Shown piece by piece: positions 9,125 to 18,857 of a stretch of DNA of 64,000 nt. The position numbers and the translations under genes were made by a program. The DNA is taken from NCBI GenBank assembly GCA_031841125.1, contig CM063110.1:18843626-18907625 (forward strand), given 5' to 3'. The notes under the pieces were generated by a model, which made no database searches, had not been told where the DNA came from, and saw only the letters and a program-made list of their open reading frames with translations. This DNA comes from Acanthococcus lagerstroemiae (taxonomy: Eukaryota; Arthropoda; Insecta; Hemiptera; Eriococcidae). Every line of letters begins with the position of its first letter. The stretch's first letter is position 1.

Positions 9125-10760
9125 ATATGAAAGCCTATGCAAAGCATTTCAATTTCCACATCATATTCATGTGTTTTTTGAATAATTTGGTTCACAACGA
9201 AAATATTCTCTACAGTTGAGAAGCCTTTTCTGAATCCCGCCTGTTCATTCCCTTGGTGATTTGAATCCAAATGGTTATACATACGTCTTTTTAAGACTGC
9301 CATAAATACTTTATAGATGTTCGATGTTAAGCATATTGGCCTGTAATTTTCAATGAGTTCCTCCCCCCTTTTTTTGTGTAATAATATTATTGTTTTGGAC
9401 ATATTTCCATAGTTAGAATTTTGTTAAATATTTTAGCCAGGTGTGGCACTCTCTGATCGCCAAACCTTTTCAGCATTTCGTTCGTAATTCCATCCGGTCC
9501 TGGGGCTATATCATTTTTCAGTCTATTTAGTACGTATTCCACTTCTCTCTCCATTATTTCCGGGAATCCTTCCTCCTTTCACCCTCCAGTTTTTGCTATT
9601 TTTGTTAGCTCGTTTCGCTCGCGGTAAAAGTCCTCTTAAAAACTTGTTGCTGGCTCTACAATTTCTTCTTGATTTTGAGTCACTTTTCTTGTCTGATCTT
9701 TTAGCTTCAGCATAACGTCTCTCCCGCCACCGTTTTTGAGTCCAACTTTTTTAGTAGACCTAACCTAACCTAACCTAATCATATTTTTTAATATCTTTTC
9801 TAACATTCTTCTTCACCAATTTTTGTATTTTAGTTAGTTCAGTTTTGTCCAATGGTGTTTTATTTCTATTTTTCCAAAGGTTATTCTTCCTGACTCGAGA
9901 GTCTGTTTTGAAAGTTTAGGTATCCCTGGTTTTCTCTTTTGCCCTCGTCACTCCAAACTCTTCAACCGTGTTTTTTAAATCTTGGACCATACTGTCGTAG
10001 AAATTTTCCTCGACTTTCATTTCCTCTAGCACTGATTTTAGTTTCTGGCGTGCATCTTCTTTCTTTCTAACTGGGATGATCCACCTTCCTCTCCCTTTAC
10101 CCTTCCTGTGATTTTTATACTGGACTTTCTGCGGGATGCTTAGTTTACAGCGTGATATGCGGTAGTCTGATGAGAAGCCAAATTTTGACAGTGTTGTTAC
10201 ATCTTTAACTACTGACTGGTCATTTATTAGTTTGGCAATACTCATGTACATTTCCTTTTGAATTTTTTTTTTCTTGTAAAAAGTGTTTTTGCTGTACATA
10301 AGTTACATCTTTGGGAAATTTCTACTAATCTTCCCCCCCCCCTGTCGTTTCTCTCTATTCTAAACCAGATGGGCCGCAGTGTTTTGAATTAGTCCCCCCT
10401 CCTACTTTTGCGTTTAAGTACCCCATTATTACCTGATAATATTCCTTCTCTTGTTGAATTGTTGCCTCCAGCTCGTCATAAAATGTATCTGCTTCTGCCT
10501 TCTCTGCTGCGGCTATAGGTGCATAAACTTGCAAGATTAGCATTTTTGTCCTCTCATCTATTTTCAATTTTAGTAGGCACCTGCTTTCAGATATTATTTT
10601 AATTTCCACATCATTATTTTTGATATTTTTGTTAATATAAAAACCGACCCCCCGTAACCTTTTGTGGAACCAAAGTTGTATAGATAGCTACCTCTCCTCC
10701 TTTCTGCCAGTCTTTCCTCATATTTTCTAACTTCCGACATGTTTTTTAAATAATTTTCAT
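9125..10760 (-). pseudogene. RTE LINE fragment A: endonuclease, linker and start of the reverse transcriptase
   Basis: Read right to left on the minus strand, the order of an RTE protein is recognisable. An endonuclease half starts near 10740 (FGSTKG, GFYINKNIK). At 10609-10355 come LILQVYAPIAAAEKAEADTF and VIMGYLNAKVGGG, the family's VMGDFNAKVG block with D replaced by Y. A basic linker follows (10299-9916). The reverse transcriptase start is at about 9560-9125: APGPDGITNEMLKRFGD, KTIILLHKK, NYRPICLTSNIYK, EQAGFRKGFST, then EYDVEIEML. It stops at the left hAT end, before the catalytic aspartates. Several stops and frameshifts separate the pieces. It cannot encode an active protein. Confidence 0.82.
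9759..9778. repeat. Interstitial telomere-type repeat (CCTAA)4
   Basis: Four perfect tandem CCTAA units, i.e. TTAGG on the other strand, the ancestral arthropod telomere repeat. They lie inside RTE fragment A between linker pieces. They could be a remnant of a telomerase-repaired break or a chance microsatellite. Confidence 0.75.
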
Positions 10761-10824
10761 TATTACTTTCTTATCATTTTTTAAACATTTTTCTTGGTGT
10801 TCTCAGTTATGAATACACTTTATT

Positions 10825-12150
10825 AAATTTTTTTTTATTTTTATTTTTATTTACAACTTTGGGTAGGTGAGCCACCGTCAGCTACCCCGCCCATTTTAGG
10901 GCATAAGTTCCCGTTGTCTCTCTCCATACGTCTCGGTCTCTCGCTAATTGCACCCATCTTTCCTTCAAAACTTTGAAATCGTCCCTCCAGCGTAGTATTG
11001 GTCTCCCTTTTGTGCGTTTGTGGCCATACGGGGCCCAAAAGGTCGCGATATTGTGCCACTTTAAATTACTTTCTCTTGTCAGGTGGCCCGCGTATTTCCA
11101 TTTCAGTTTTCTAATGGTATATCCAATATCGGTAGCATTAATTTGGTTTCTTATATCCTCAAGTCTAATTTTGTCTTTTATTTTAATTTTTAAAATGCTC
11201 CGGAACATGGAGTTTTGCATCGTTTTCAATTTCTTCAACTGTTTTTTGGTTATTGACCAGGCTTGAGCCCCGTATGCTGCCACTGGTAGCACACAACTAC
11301 CTAGGATTTTAGCCTTCGTTTGAATTTTCATTTTACTTTTAAAAATGTGTTTCAACGCCCAAAAAGCTTTCCAAGAGTTAGTTTTGCGAGTCTCAATTTC
11401 CTTCCCGATTCGGGTTTTGAATGATACTATCTGTCCTAGGTACATGTAGTCGTCTACCATCTCTAGTTTCGTTCCGCTGAAGGGGCGGCTCGCATATTTT
11501 CCCTCTTTTTTCATAATTTTGGATTTTTCTAAGTTCATTTTTAGTCCCACTTTAGCCCCTTGTTCCACCAAGTCGTCAATCATACAGTTTATTTCCTCCA
11601 TATTTTTGCCAATCAGTACGATGTCATCGGCGAACCTGAGATTGTTTATTTGGTATCCATCCATTAACAAGCCATATTTCTCTCACTTTAATTCTCTGAA
11701 CAATCCTTCAAGTACCGCATTAAAAATATTAGGTGACAAGGGATCACCTTGTTTTACCCCTCTACCCACTCTAAACGATTCCCCTTTCTTATCCAGCGAG
11801 ATAAATGCCTTCGATTTACGATACAGATTTTCTAGCATTATTATAATACCTTCTGGGACGCCTTGCGATGCAAGTGCTTTCCAGGCACTGTGGTAGTAGA
11901 TGGAGTCGAAGGCCTTATTGAAGTCAATGAACGCTAAGACCACCTCTATTCCGTATTCATTTGTTTTTTCAATAATTTGCGTGAGCGTTTGTATATGGTC
12001 TATTGTTACAAATTTTTTACGAAATCCTGCCTGTTCTATCGGTTGATTTTGGTCTAAAATGCTGTATATTCGGTTTTTGATTATTTTCATGAATACCTTC
12101 CCCATATTCGATGACAGGCTTATTGGTCGATAGTTTATTAAATAAGTCAA
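10825..12150 (-). pseudogene. RTE LINE fragment B: reverse transcriptase core and 3' end
   Basis: The minus-strand frame 12150-11683 carries NYRPISLSSNMGKVFMK, EQAGFRKKF, AFIDFNKAFDSI and GRGVKQGDPLSPNIFNAVLE. After a stop near 11675, the frame 11670-10882 continues with NNLRFADDIVLIGKNMEE (catalytic FADD intact), YLGQIVSF, YGAQAWSITKKQLKKLKT, YAGHLTRES and GRPILRWRDDF. It ends with VQLARDRDVWRETTG. An A-rich tail follows (T-runs at 10825-10850 on the plus strand), so the 3' end is natural. The 5' end is truncated at about 12150, near the right hAT terminus. It is close kin of the 1127-2864 fragment but a separate insertion, with one in-frame stop and a terminal frameshift. Confidence 0.87.
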
Positions 12151-12369
12151 TTTAATTTATTGTGTATTGGGGGAAGACAAAACTCTTACGGCACCGCACC
12201 TCTCCAAATGCCCGGTAATAATTTTAGCGCCCATCCGCCCCTGGTATTACTATCGTGGCTCACATCTGGCCTAAATGTAGTAATTAGCGATACTAAACAT
12301 TCTTTCGCTCGTTTGATCTTTCAGTTTTTTTTTTATTTTGGGGAAGGAGTTCTCAGAGGATTTAGGGGA

Positions 12370-12765
12370 GCCCTCAACTCAAATCTCAAAGGAGCTATAA
12401 TGGGGAGGAGAAAAACTCAATTTTTGTTGCAAAACCGAGTGGGGTTTCTAAATATTTGTTTTTTACCACCCTAAACACATTTCTGAAGTATATTGTTCAA
12501 AGTGTGAAAAAGGGCTCCAGGGAGGGGGGAGGCCAAACTTAAAATTTTTCAACATTACCAAGTGGGATATCAAAATATGTTTTTGACCCCCTAAACATGA
12601 TTCAGGTTATTTTGTTCAAAATGTGAGAAGGGGCTTCATAGAGAGGAGGCCAAAAACTCCAAAATTTTCAACATCACTAAATGGGGTATCGAAATGTATG
12701 TTTTCGACACCCCTAAACACGATACAAAAGTTGTTTTGTTTTAAATTGAGGGAGGCTTCAGGGGC
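12370..12765. repeat. Tandem repeat, unit about 120 bp, about three copies
   Basis: Landmarks recur at about 120-bp steps: GGGCTCCAGGGAGGGG (about 12512), GGGGCTTCATAGAGAGGAGG (about 12631) and GAGGCTTCAGGGG (about 12752). Between them come TTTTCAACAT..ACCAAGTGGG/ACTAAATGGGG, CCCCTAAACA and TTTTGTTCAAA(A/G)TGTGA. A more diverged unit lies upstream. I see no coding potential. Confidence 0.7.
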
Positions 12766-12951
12766 ATGCAAGGTGTGGTATTTCGAATAACAATAAATCA
12801 GTACCAACATACCAACAAACAAAATAGTTAATCAAAATGATAAACGAAGTATAATATTAAGAATGAATGAAACCATAAGCAGAGTATAATATGTACTGCG
12901 AATAAATAAAACCATAATCTTCCGGATCATAGTCATTTTAATTCTTCTACA

Positions 12952-13113
12952 TCAGCTTTCGTCTGAGGAATAATTATCATAGTAGTCATCAACTTTTTCC
13001 TCTTCTTCTCCGTCATTTTCTTCCGAGGAACTCTCATGATCTTCAAAATCTTCTTTTATTTCCCCTTCTTTGAGGTGATATTCTACATCGTATGTGAGAA
13101 TTTTAATACATTT
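12952..13113 (-). CDS. Possible terminal exon with an acidic C-terminus (unassigned)
   Basis: A minus-strand open stretch of 53 codons ends at a stop at 12952-12954. It begins KCIKILTYDVEYHLKEGEIK and continues EDFEDHESSSEENDGEEEEK, then VDDYYDNYSSDES. The Glu/Asp/Ser-rich tail is the kind found at the C-termini of nuclear proteins or transposases. There is no ATG, and a TAA lies just upstream. It would have to be a terminal exon or a transposase remnant. No convincing acceptor was identified, so it may be chance. Confidence 0.22.
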   Translation of the reverse strand, partial: KCIKILTYDVEYHLKEGEIKEDFEDHESSSEENDGEEEEKVDDYYDNYSSDES

Positions 13114-13182
13114 TTATTCTTTATCATACACTTTTGAACACATTTGTTACGTTATTCCACGAAGTAGCGGCTTGTAGCACCC

Positions 13183-13460
13183 GATGCGCAAAAACCCGCC
13201 AGTTACCCGCAGAAAAGTTACCCTTTTGTAACCCTTCGATTAACCTGGTAACTGAAGGGTTTCCGAGGGTAACTGAAGTTTATGGAACAGCCAATCAGAA
13301 CGCTCTGTTTACATGGTGGATAACTGGTAACCCTCTAGTTACCCATGTAGCCCTGCAGTTATTCGTCAGTTACCTTCGGAAACCCTTCCGTTATCCGGGT
13401 GATTGAAGGGTTACAAAAGGGTAAATTTTCCGCGGTCAACTAACGGATTTTGGCGCAGCG
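13183..13460. mobile_element. Foldback MITE with arms of about 90 bp
   Basis: The left arm contains TTACCCTTTTGTAACCCTTC and GAAGGGTTTCCGAGGGTAAC. The right arm contains the inverses, GAAGGGTTACAAAAGGGTAA and GTTACCTTCGGAAACCCTTC. Ends near GATGCGCAAAAA and TTTTGGCGCAGC also pair. The centre holds CAGCCAATCAGAACGCTCTG. Many GTTACC/GGTAAC words give it an internally repetitive look. The target duplication was not resolved. The open frame on the plus strand is not a gene. Confidence 0.75.
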
Positions 13461-13462
13461 AG

Positions 13463-15190
13463 CAGAAGGTGTTTGAAGGGGGTAATAATGTAGACTTTAA
13501 AAAAGAACTAGGCATAAAAGGTTCTGCTGCGAAATTCGGCTGGGATTTTGTAAATCTGTAACTTAAATGAGATTGCATAATTGTGCTTACTTTGGATATT
13601 ATTTGCTGGTTTTGGAACACATTAAAACTTCAAAACAAACACAAATTTGAAATCAGCGAGGAAAATACTACTAGAAAATATATTTGCCAATTTCACCGAC
13701 ATAATAACTTTAATCACAAAACATGGTCAAAAACACGCCGATAATTGTGACACCGGCGTTGCGTTCAGTCTCCCCACTTCTCATATTTCTATAGCAACAA
13801 GACGAACACTCAGTTAGTTCTCACATACACCAAACTATAGATGAATTGAAGCGTATACGAACTGTTCATTTAGTTTTTTGTTGCCAAGTGTTGAAAGTTT
13901 TTAAATCTACAGGATTTGCAGAATAGAACACATGAAATAGAATACAAACCGTGTTGCGAGATGATTAATTGAATTTTAATTTCATTTTTGAAATTAGGAA
14001 AATGGCTCCCGATGGCGATATTCGCCAATGAAGGCCCAATGAACTAAAAAAATGAAAATTTGCTTAGGGATTCTGGATTCTTTTCATTTAGGAACACCAT
14101 GTGCCTAGCGTTTCTAATTGCTTGTCCACAGTAGTGGCTAGAAGACTTTGTTACGATGTGACTTTTAACCAAGTCTCCTACTTTGAAAAATGTGTCTTAT
14201 ATTGCTGTACATTGAGGAATACGTGACTGTGTTTCTCAAAATCAGGTTTCCTCATTAATAGTTACTTGTAATATGACATCACAGGGAAATCTTTTGTGAG
14301 CGAACGGCTGTTTGTAGAAAGGTGCCGGAAATAGCATTCTTCATCGTTTCTTCTTTTCCTTTAAGTTATTATGCATAATGTAGATAAAGTTGTTAGTCGG
14401 ATAACTAGGTCTTCATGTTCGGATCAGTCTAATAGTTAATCGAGAGGGGGATTATAAGGCCCCTTGCAACTCTATGCGACCCTAAAAGTTTGGAAGTTCA
14501 TTGACCTCCTTCCTCCACTCCAGAACTTACAAAATCTTACTTCTCCGGTTTTATGTTCTCAGTTACGACTCAAGACTTGTTAAGCCTCTGTCAATTAGCA
14601 CTCAAATGAGGGTTAAGCTAGTGCAGTCATACTATCTCTAAATAGGTGGGTGGGTATAAATACAATCAAATAGTAAAAAAGAAGAAAACGAGAAAAAATA
14701 TTAAAAAAATAAAAGAGAAAGAAAAAGAAGAGGGTAATTTTCTAAGCTTCATTTGTAACTGGTCAAAAACTAGACGATAAGTACAAAAAAGAATATCATA
14801 GATGACCTAGGCTACTCAAGGAAACAAATAAAATTGAGATTAATAAAACGAAATTATGACTGATAATTATTGTCCGAAGTTATTATGTAACTCACTATGC
14901 TGCTGATTGTTGAGCTGAACTACGTATTTACGGGGAATTGGGTATGCAATTTCATGTGCATGCAAATAGTAATGAAGAATACGCGTTCGGTATAAGGAAA
15001 TATCCCAGCATGTTTTTTTTTTTTGACATTGAAGTGGTATTAACACGGAGTAAACGAAGAACGTCAAGCGAAAGAGTCTAGTTTCTTCTTGTGAAGAGAA
15101 TTCTTCTCATTACAAAAAAGGAGGGTCTATTTCTCCGTACCCCGAGTCTTGAAATTTCACATATTACGATTTTTTTTTTAAACTCGTAAT
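13463..15190. other. Noncoding stretch, A-rich patch
   Basis: I see no supported gene. A purine-rich A-dominated patch lies at about 14670-14735 and a T-run near 15010. The short minus-strand frame at 14867-15067 has no recognisable content. Confidence 0.4.
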
Positions 15191-15199
15191 TTCGAATTT

Positions 15200-16900
15200 A
15201 ACACAATTTTCCAATTTCAGTGTACAGAATCAGCGACAAAACGAAACCCGTTTTACTAGAATTGAGTTAATGAAAAACTATACTTTGATAGTATTCCAAA
15301 TCAATTCAATTTTGACCATTAATTGAAGTGTAAATGTTAAATTTGGAGCCCAAATTGGGGCTACATGGAAAATCGAATGCAATATTAAGAATCAAAATTC
15401 CCGCTGTCATCGAGAAAAAACCTATTCTGATACTTCATTCACTTTTTCAACCTGGAGTTGATTCCTCCCGTGCCCCGGATAAAATACCAACTTTAGGACT
15501 GAAACCAGTGCCGGATGAAAAGTTTTTTAAACTAAGTAGATTTTAGCCAGCTGAAAAGAGGTATATATTTTAACATAAGTGACTGGACAGATCCACTTTC
15601 AAAAAGTGGCTGGATTTTTGAAATCCAATTCGTAGTTGGATCAGAAATATGATGCCAGGTTCAAAATCAGTGATTCGAAAAAGAAAATAAAAAAACAATA
15701 ATTGTTCCATTTTTCAAACCAGTTCAATTTTGGCCCAGTATAAGTATAAAATTTGGAATTTTGGGGCCTAAACGGAGGCGGATCAATAAGCTGATGCGAT
15801 ATTCGAAATACGCGACCAAAAATTTAACCACAAATTAAACATTTTCTGTGTCATGATGAGTAAATTGACTTGTATTAAAAAATTGAACAATGTATCGAAA
15901 TCGGATTTTTTAGGTTGCATATTTTTAATAACGCATCATACTTCTGGTCCGACCTCAATTTGAGCCCAAAATTTCATTATTTTGGCAGTGAATTGCTTTG
16001 AAAAGTTTAATAAATTATCATGATTGGGTTCTGAAGATTCGCTAATTTTGAACATCGTCTCAGAAACTTGCTTGACTCCCATCTGGGCCAAGAAATTTCA
16101 TATTCTAGAATGAAAAAAGCGTCAGAATTAAGTAGGCTTGAGAAATCGAATAAACTGTCAAAATTTGTGTAGAAACAGGCGGTGTTCTTTTGGTGTCACT
16201 GATTTAGTTCTATCAAATTCATAACCCGGTTCCGATTTGGGCCCCAGAATCCAGATTTATGACCCAAAACGGTAAAATTAAATTTGCTTGAAAATTTAGA
16301 CAAATTATAAAAATCGGAGTTTTTTAGGTCCCTGATGTAGGTTATCGCGTCAGACTTTTAATTTGGCTCAGATTTGGTCCACAAAAATCAACATTTCAGA
16401 TCGAAAATTGGTAAAATTGAATTGGTTTTAAGATGTCCACAAAATATCAAAATAGAACTGTTTTGGGTCTCTGATTTCGGATTTCATATCAAGTTTTTGA
16501 TCCCGCCTTGATTTCAGTTCAAACATTTAAATTTCAGACCCAAAATGAGTTTGTCTATAACTGGCTTGAAAATTTGAAAAAATATTAAAATAGATTTTTT
16601 CATATTCCTGATTTCGAATATCGCCTTAGTTTTTCGATTATTTTCCGGGTTTCGGGTTCATAAATCCAGTTTTAGACCCAAAATGGGACGAAATTCAGTT
16701 ATTTTACAACACTGAAGAAATTATCGATTTTTTTAGCGCGCTGAAATTGAATATCGCATCTGATTTTTGATCTGGCATTGGTACTTTTCCATTTAAGGAT
16801 TCCAAAATTGGTGGCATGTTCGAGCCCCCATTTTGGGGGAGAGAAAATTTTTTACCTGAAAAAATACTAAACCTTATAACTTGAAGATCCATTTGCATCC
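15200..16900. repeat. Diverged satellite-like array, monomer about 137 bp, with a polarity switch
   Basis: From about 15900 to 16860 a unit recurs with the order: A-rich end (AAAATTATNAAAATC), GATTTTTTAGG, a CTGATTTCG/ATATCGC(A/G)TC box, ATTTTTGATC, GATTTGGGCCCA, ATTTCAGACCCAAAATGG, and GGCTTGAAAATTTGA. The box occurs near 16343, 16478, 16617 and 16754, giving spacings of 135-139 bp; diverged units precede. Between about 15300 and 15850 the same words appear inverted (GCGATATTCGAAATACG near 15797; CCCAAATTGGGGC near 15350), so the array reverses direction near 15850. A lone unit lies near 40470-40720. No coding sequence. Confidence 0.65.
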
Positions 16901-16980
16901 CGTGAATATCTGACTTCGCATTCAAAAAAAAAAAAAGAGAGGCCAATTCGTGAAACAGCTTGTATGTTACTTTGAATATA

Positions 16981-17060
16981 CAGTAGACTCCCGATTATCC
17001 GCCCTAATTGGGGCTGAAGGTGAGGTGGATAACAAAAAGGGCAAATAAACCGAACGTATG
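16981..17060. mobile_element. pogo/Tigger-like MITE left end
   Basis: CAGTAGACTCCCGATTATCC follows a TA dinucleotide and is continued by GCCCTAATTGGGGCTGA, the same terminal architecture as the complete MITE at 31080-31543. No matching right end was found downstream, so this is a solo or truncated end. The right limit given is arbitrary. Confidence 0.6.
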
Positions 17061-17585
17061 TAATTTTGATTCAAAAACATTGAGAAGTGGGGAAAACAAT
17101 TTTATTTAATCAGGTACAGGAGGTGGTAAATTATTTTATACGAAAAAAAAACTTCAATTAAAAAAAAATGTGTTTCTTGAAAAAATATTAAATTTTTGTT
17201 TGCATCCTCATGATGAGCCCCTTTTTAAGCGGCATAATTTCTCCATTTTCTAAGTTTCCGTAATATCTTGAACAATGATTGCTGGCTGTTCTCTGAATAC
17301 CAGCGTCTTTTCCAGCACTGATAAAGCATTAGTAACTCAGAAAACCCCTATGTTTCATATACCTGAAGTACTCATCCTTAATTTTTAGATTATTCCCCCC
17401 CCCCCCGGTGAGCCTGTTATGTGAGGATTATGACGGAATTAAGCTCAGAAATTGATGTGACGTGTCTGAAAACTATAATATTAACAAATTTTTATCTATT
17501 TGTAACTGACTTTCGTGAACTTCAATGAGAAATAATTTACTTCATCGCTGAATGAAACAGAGATTAGCGACCTTAAAAAAAAAAT
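17060..17585. other. Noncoding stretch
   Basis: AT-rich, with a C-run at 17397-17406. It may be the body of the truncated pogo-like element. I see no gene. Confidence 0.35.
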
Positions 17586-18325
17586 GACTAGGTACGTTTT
17601 TATTACAAAAGGGAAACTTTTTCTTTCCTGCACAGACCTCTATTTTTAAGATTTTTCGAAGCCACATAGTAAATTTTCTCATACTCCTCAACATTTTTTG
17701 ATTTAAAAAATAAATTTGAGCTGGTGTGCTTTGACACCAACTAGAATAGATTCGACCATTGAGAGCAAAACATTTCCAAAATAGCCGTTTTGTGAAGCAC
17801 CCTGATGTACGTGAATCGTAACTAGTCGCTCACAACTTTGAGTAAGCAACCCATGAGACTCGCAAAATACAGCACCAATCCTTCAAACACTGATGTTACG
17901 TATTCTGTGAGTAAAATTCTTGGTTTTGAAAACTGTCGTGGGGGGGAGGTGGTAGTAGAAAAGGCTACCTTTCTAACTTTATTGATACTGCGATCGCTCT
18001 GCTTGGCTGTCTTCGGGATGAGAGACGAAACCAGTTCCCTAATTTTCCAGCTCCAGGAATCAAACCTGCGTCTCAAGAATGCGAGGTAGGACGATCTAAC
18101 TCAGCTCTAGAGGGGCCAGTTTCTAATTTTTGCCTTTTATCTCGGTCTTTCGTCGAAAGGGGCGGATGCTGGGTTGTATATTCAATAGGGAGAAAATGTC
18201 CTCGGTTTCAATTAATTGTTGCTTCCTATCAATGAGTTAAGTATAGTGATTGTGAGAAATTTTGTTTCCATTTTCAGTCTCCTCGTCAAACATTTCGTAG
18301 CTATAATAACTACCCGATAGTTTAT
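17586..18325 (+). repeat. Inverted duplication, left arm (about 0.74 kb)
   Basis: This arm aligns in reverse complement with 20740-21530 throughout. Shared words (this strand) include CTCCTCAACATTTT, TAGTAGAAAAGGCTACCTTT, CTCATCCCGAAGAC (inverted), CCCATGAGACTCGCAAAATA, CAAGAATGCGAGGTAGG and CCTCGTCAAACATTT. It is probably two copies of one unclassified element in opposite orientation. The frames on either strand (17822-18089) are shadows without family resemblance. Confidence 0.8.
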
Positions 18326-18327
18326 TT

Positions 18328-18410
18328 CGCCGACATGAGAATGTCGACGATCAATGGCCGTACCGCCGAAAAACAACGAAGCGACCGTCGACATTCTCAT
18401 GTCGCGGCGG
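18328..18410. repeat. Near-perfect hairpin of about 80 bp
   Basis: CGACATGAGAATGTCGACG (from 18331) pairs with CGTCGACATTCTCATGTCG ending near 18406, with a loop of about 40 bases (ATCAATGGCCGTACCGCCG..). The outermost CGCCG/CGGCG also pair. The arms themselves contain the palindromes CGACATTCTCATGTCG (partial) and GTCGAC. It sits at the inner edge of the inverted duplication's left arm and is absent from the right arm. Confidence 0.75.
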
Positions 18411-18727
18411 AATCTCAGGAGTGGAAAGACATGGAAATGCTCTTCTGTGGTTGCAGATGCGTCTGCAAACTGATGCACTAGCGGAGCGTAGTACTCGAAG
18501 GCTCAATCAGTCCAGTCAATCAGTTAGTCAGTCGGTCGGTCAATCAGGCAGTCAGTTTTCACTGATTTTTGCTCATGAAACTGAAAATCTAGATTTGGCA
18601 CCAATTTCTTTTCAAGTACCTAAGAGCTATATGAAGGGTAACCGCCCTCTAAGATTTTCAACTACCCTCGTACTTTTTCACCAGGGTAATGATACTTCAT
18701 TATTTTTACTAAAGCACTAGATACTCG

Positions 18728-18857
18728 AGTATGGTCTATATGTCATCTTGAGTCCAACCGCGCCCGTCGATGCCGAATTGACTACGCGGTACGCTCCGCA
18801 TAGTCGGATTCGACATCGACGGACGCGGTTGGACTCAAGATAGCGTGTGACCATACT
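18728..18857. mobile_element. Foldback MITE (copy 3)
   Basis: AGTATGGTC ends pair, as do the ATCTTGAGTCCAACCGCG arms. The core reads GTCGATGCCGAATTGACTAC, then CTCCGCATAGTCGGATTCGA. It is the same family as copies at 3737-3898 and 7649-7784. Tandem CAGTCAGT-like words (18500-18560) lie just upstream. Confidence 0.7.

Larger units (their letters stand above)
9109..12243. mobile_element. hAT-ended composite unit with perfect 8-bp target duplication
   Basis: A perfect 15-bp inverted repeat CAGGGGCGGATGGGC forms both ends (9109-9123 and 12229-12243). The perfect direct repeat GTATTACT lies immediately outside (9101-9108 and 12244-12251). These are the signatures of a hAT-superfamily insertion. 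The 3135-bp interior holds no transposase. It consists mainly of two minus-strand RTE LINE fragments in tandem orientation (about 9125-10760 and 10825-12150) and a TTAGG block. Either LINEs inserted into a small hAT MITE, or flanking sequence became mobilised between two ends. The single target duplication favours movement or residence as one unit. Confidence 0.8.

Noticed and set aside
10973..11896. Plus-strand open frames within the RTE region
   Set aside because: They are antisense to the clear reverse transcriptase frames on the minus strand and have no family features.
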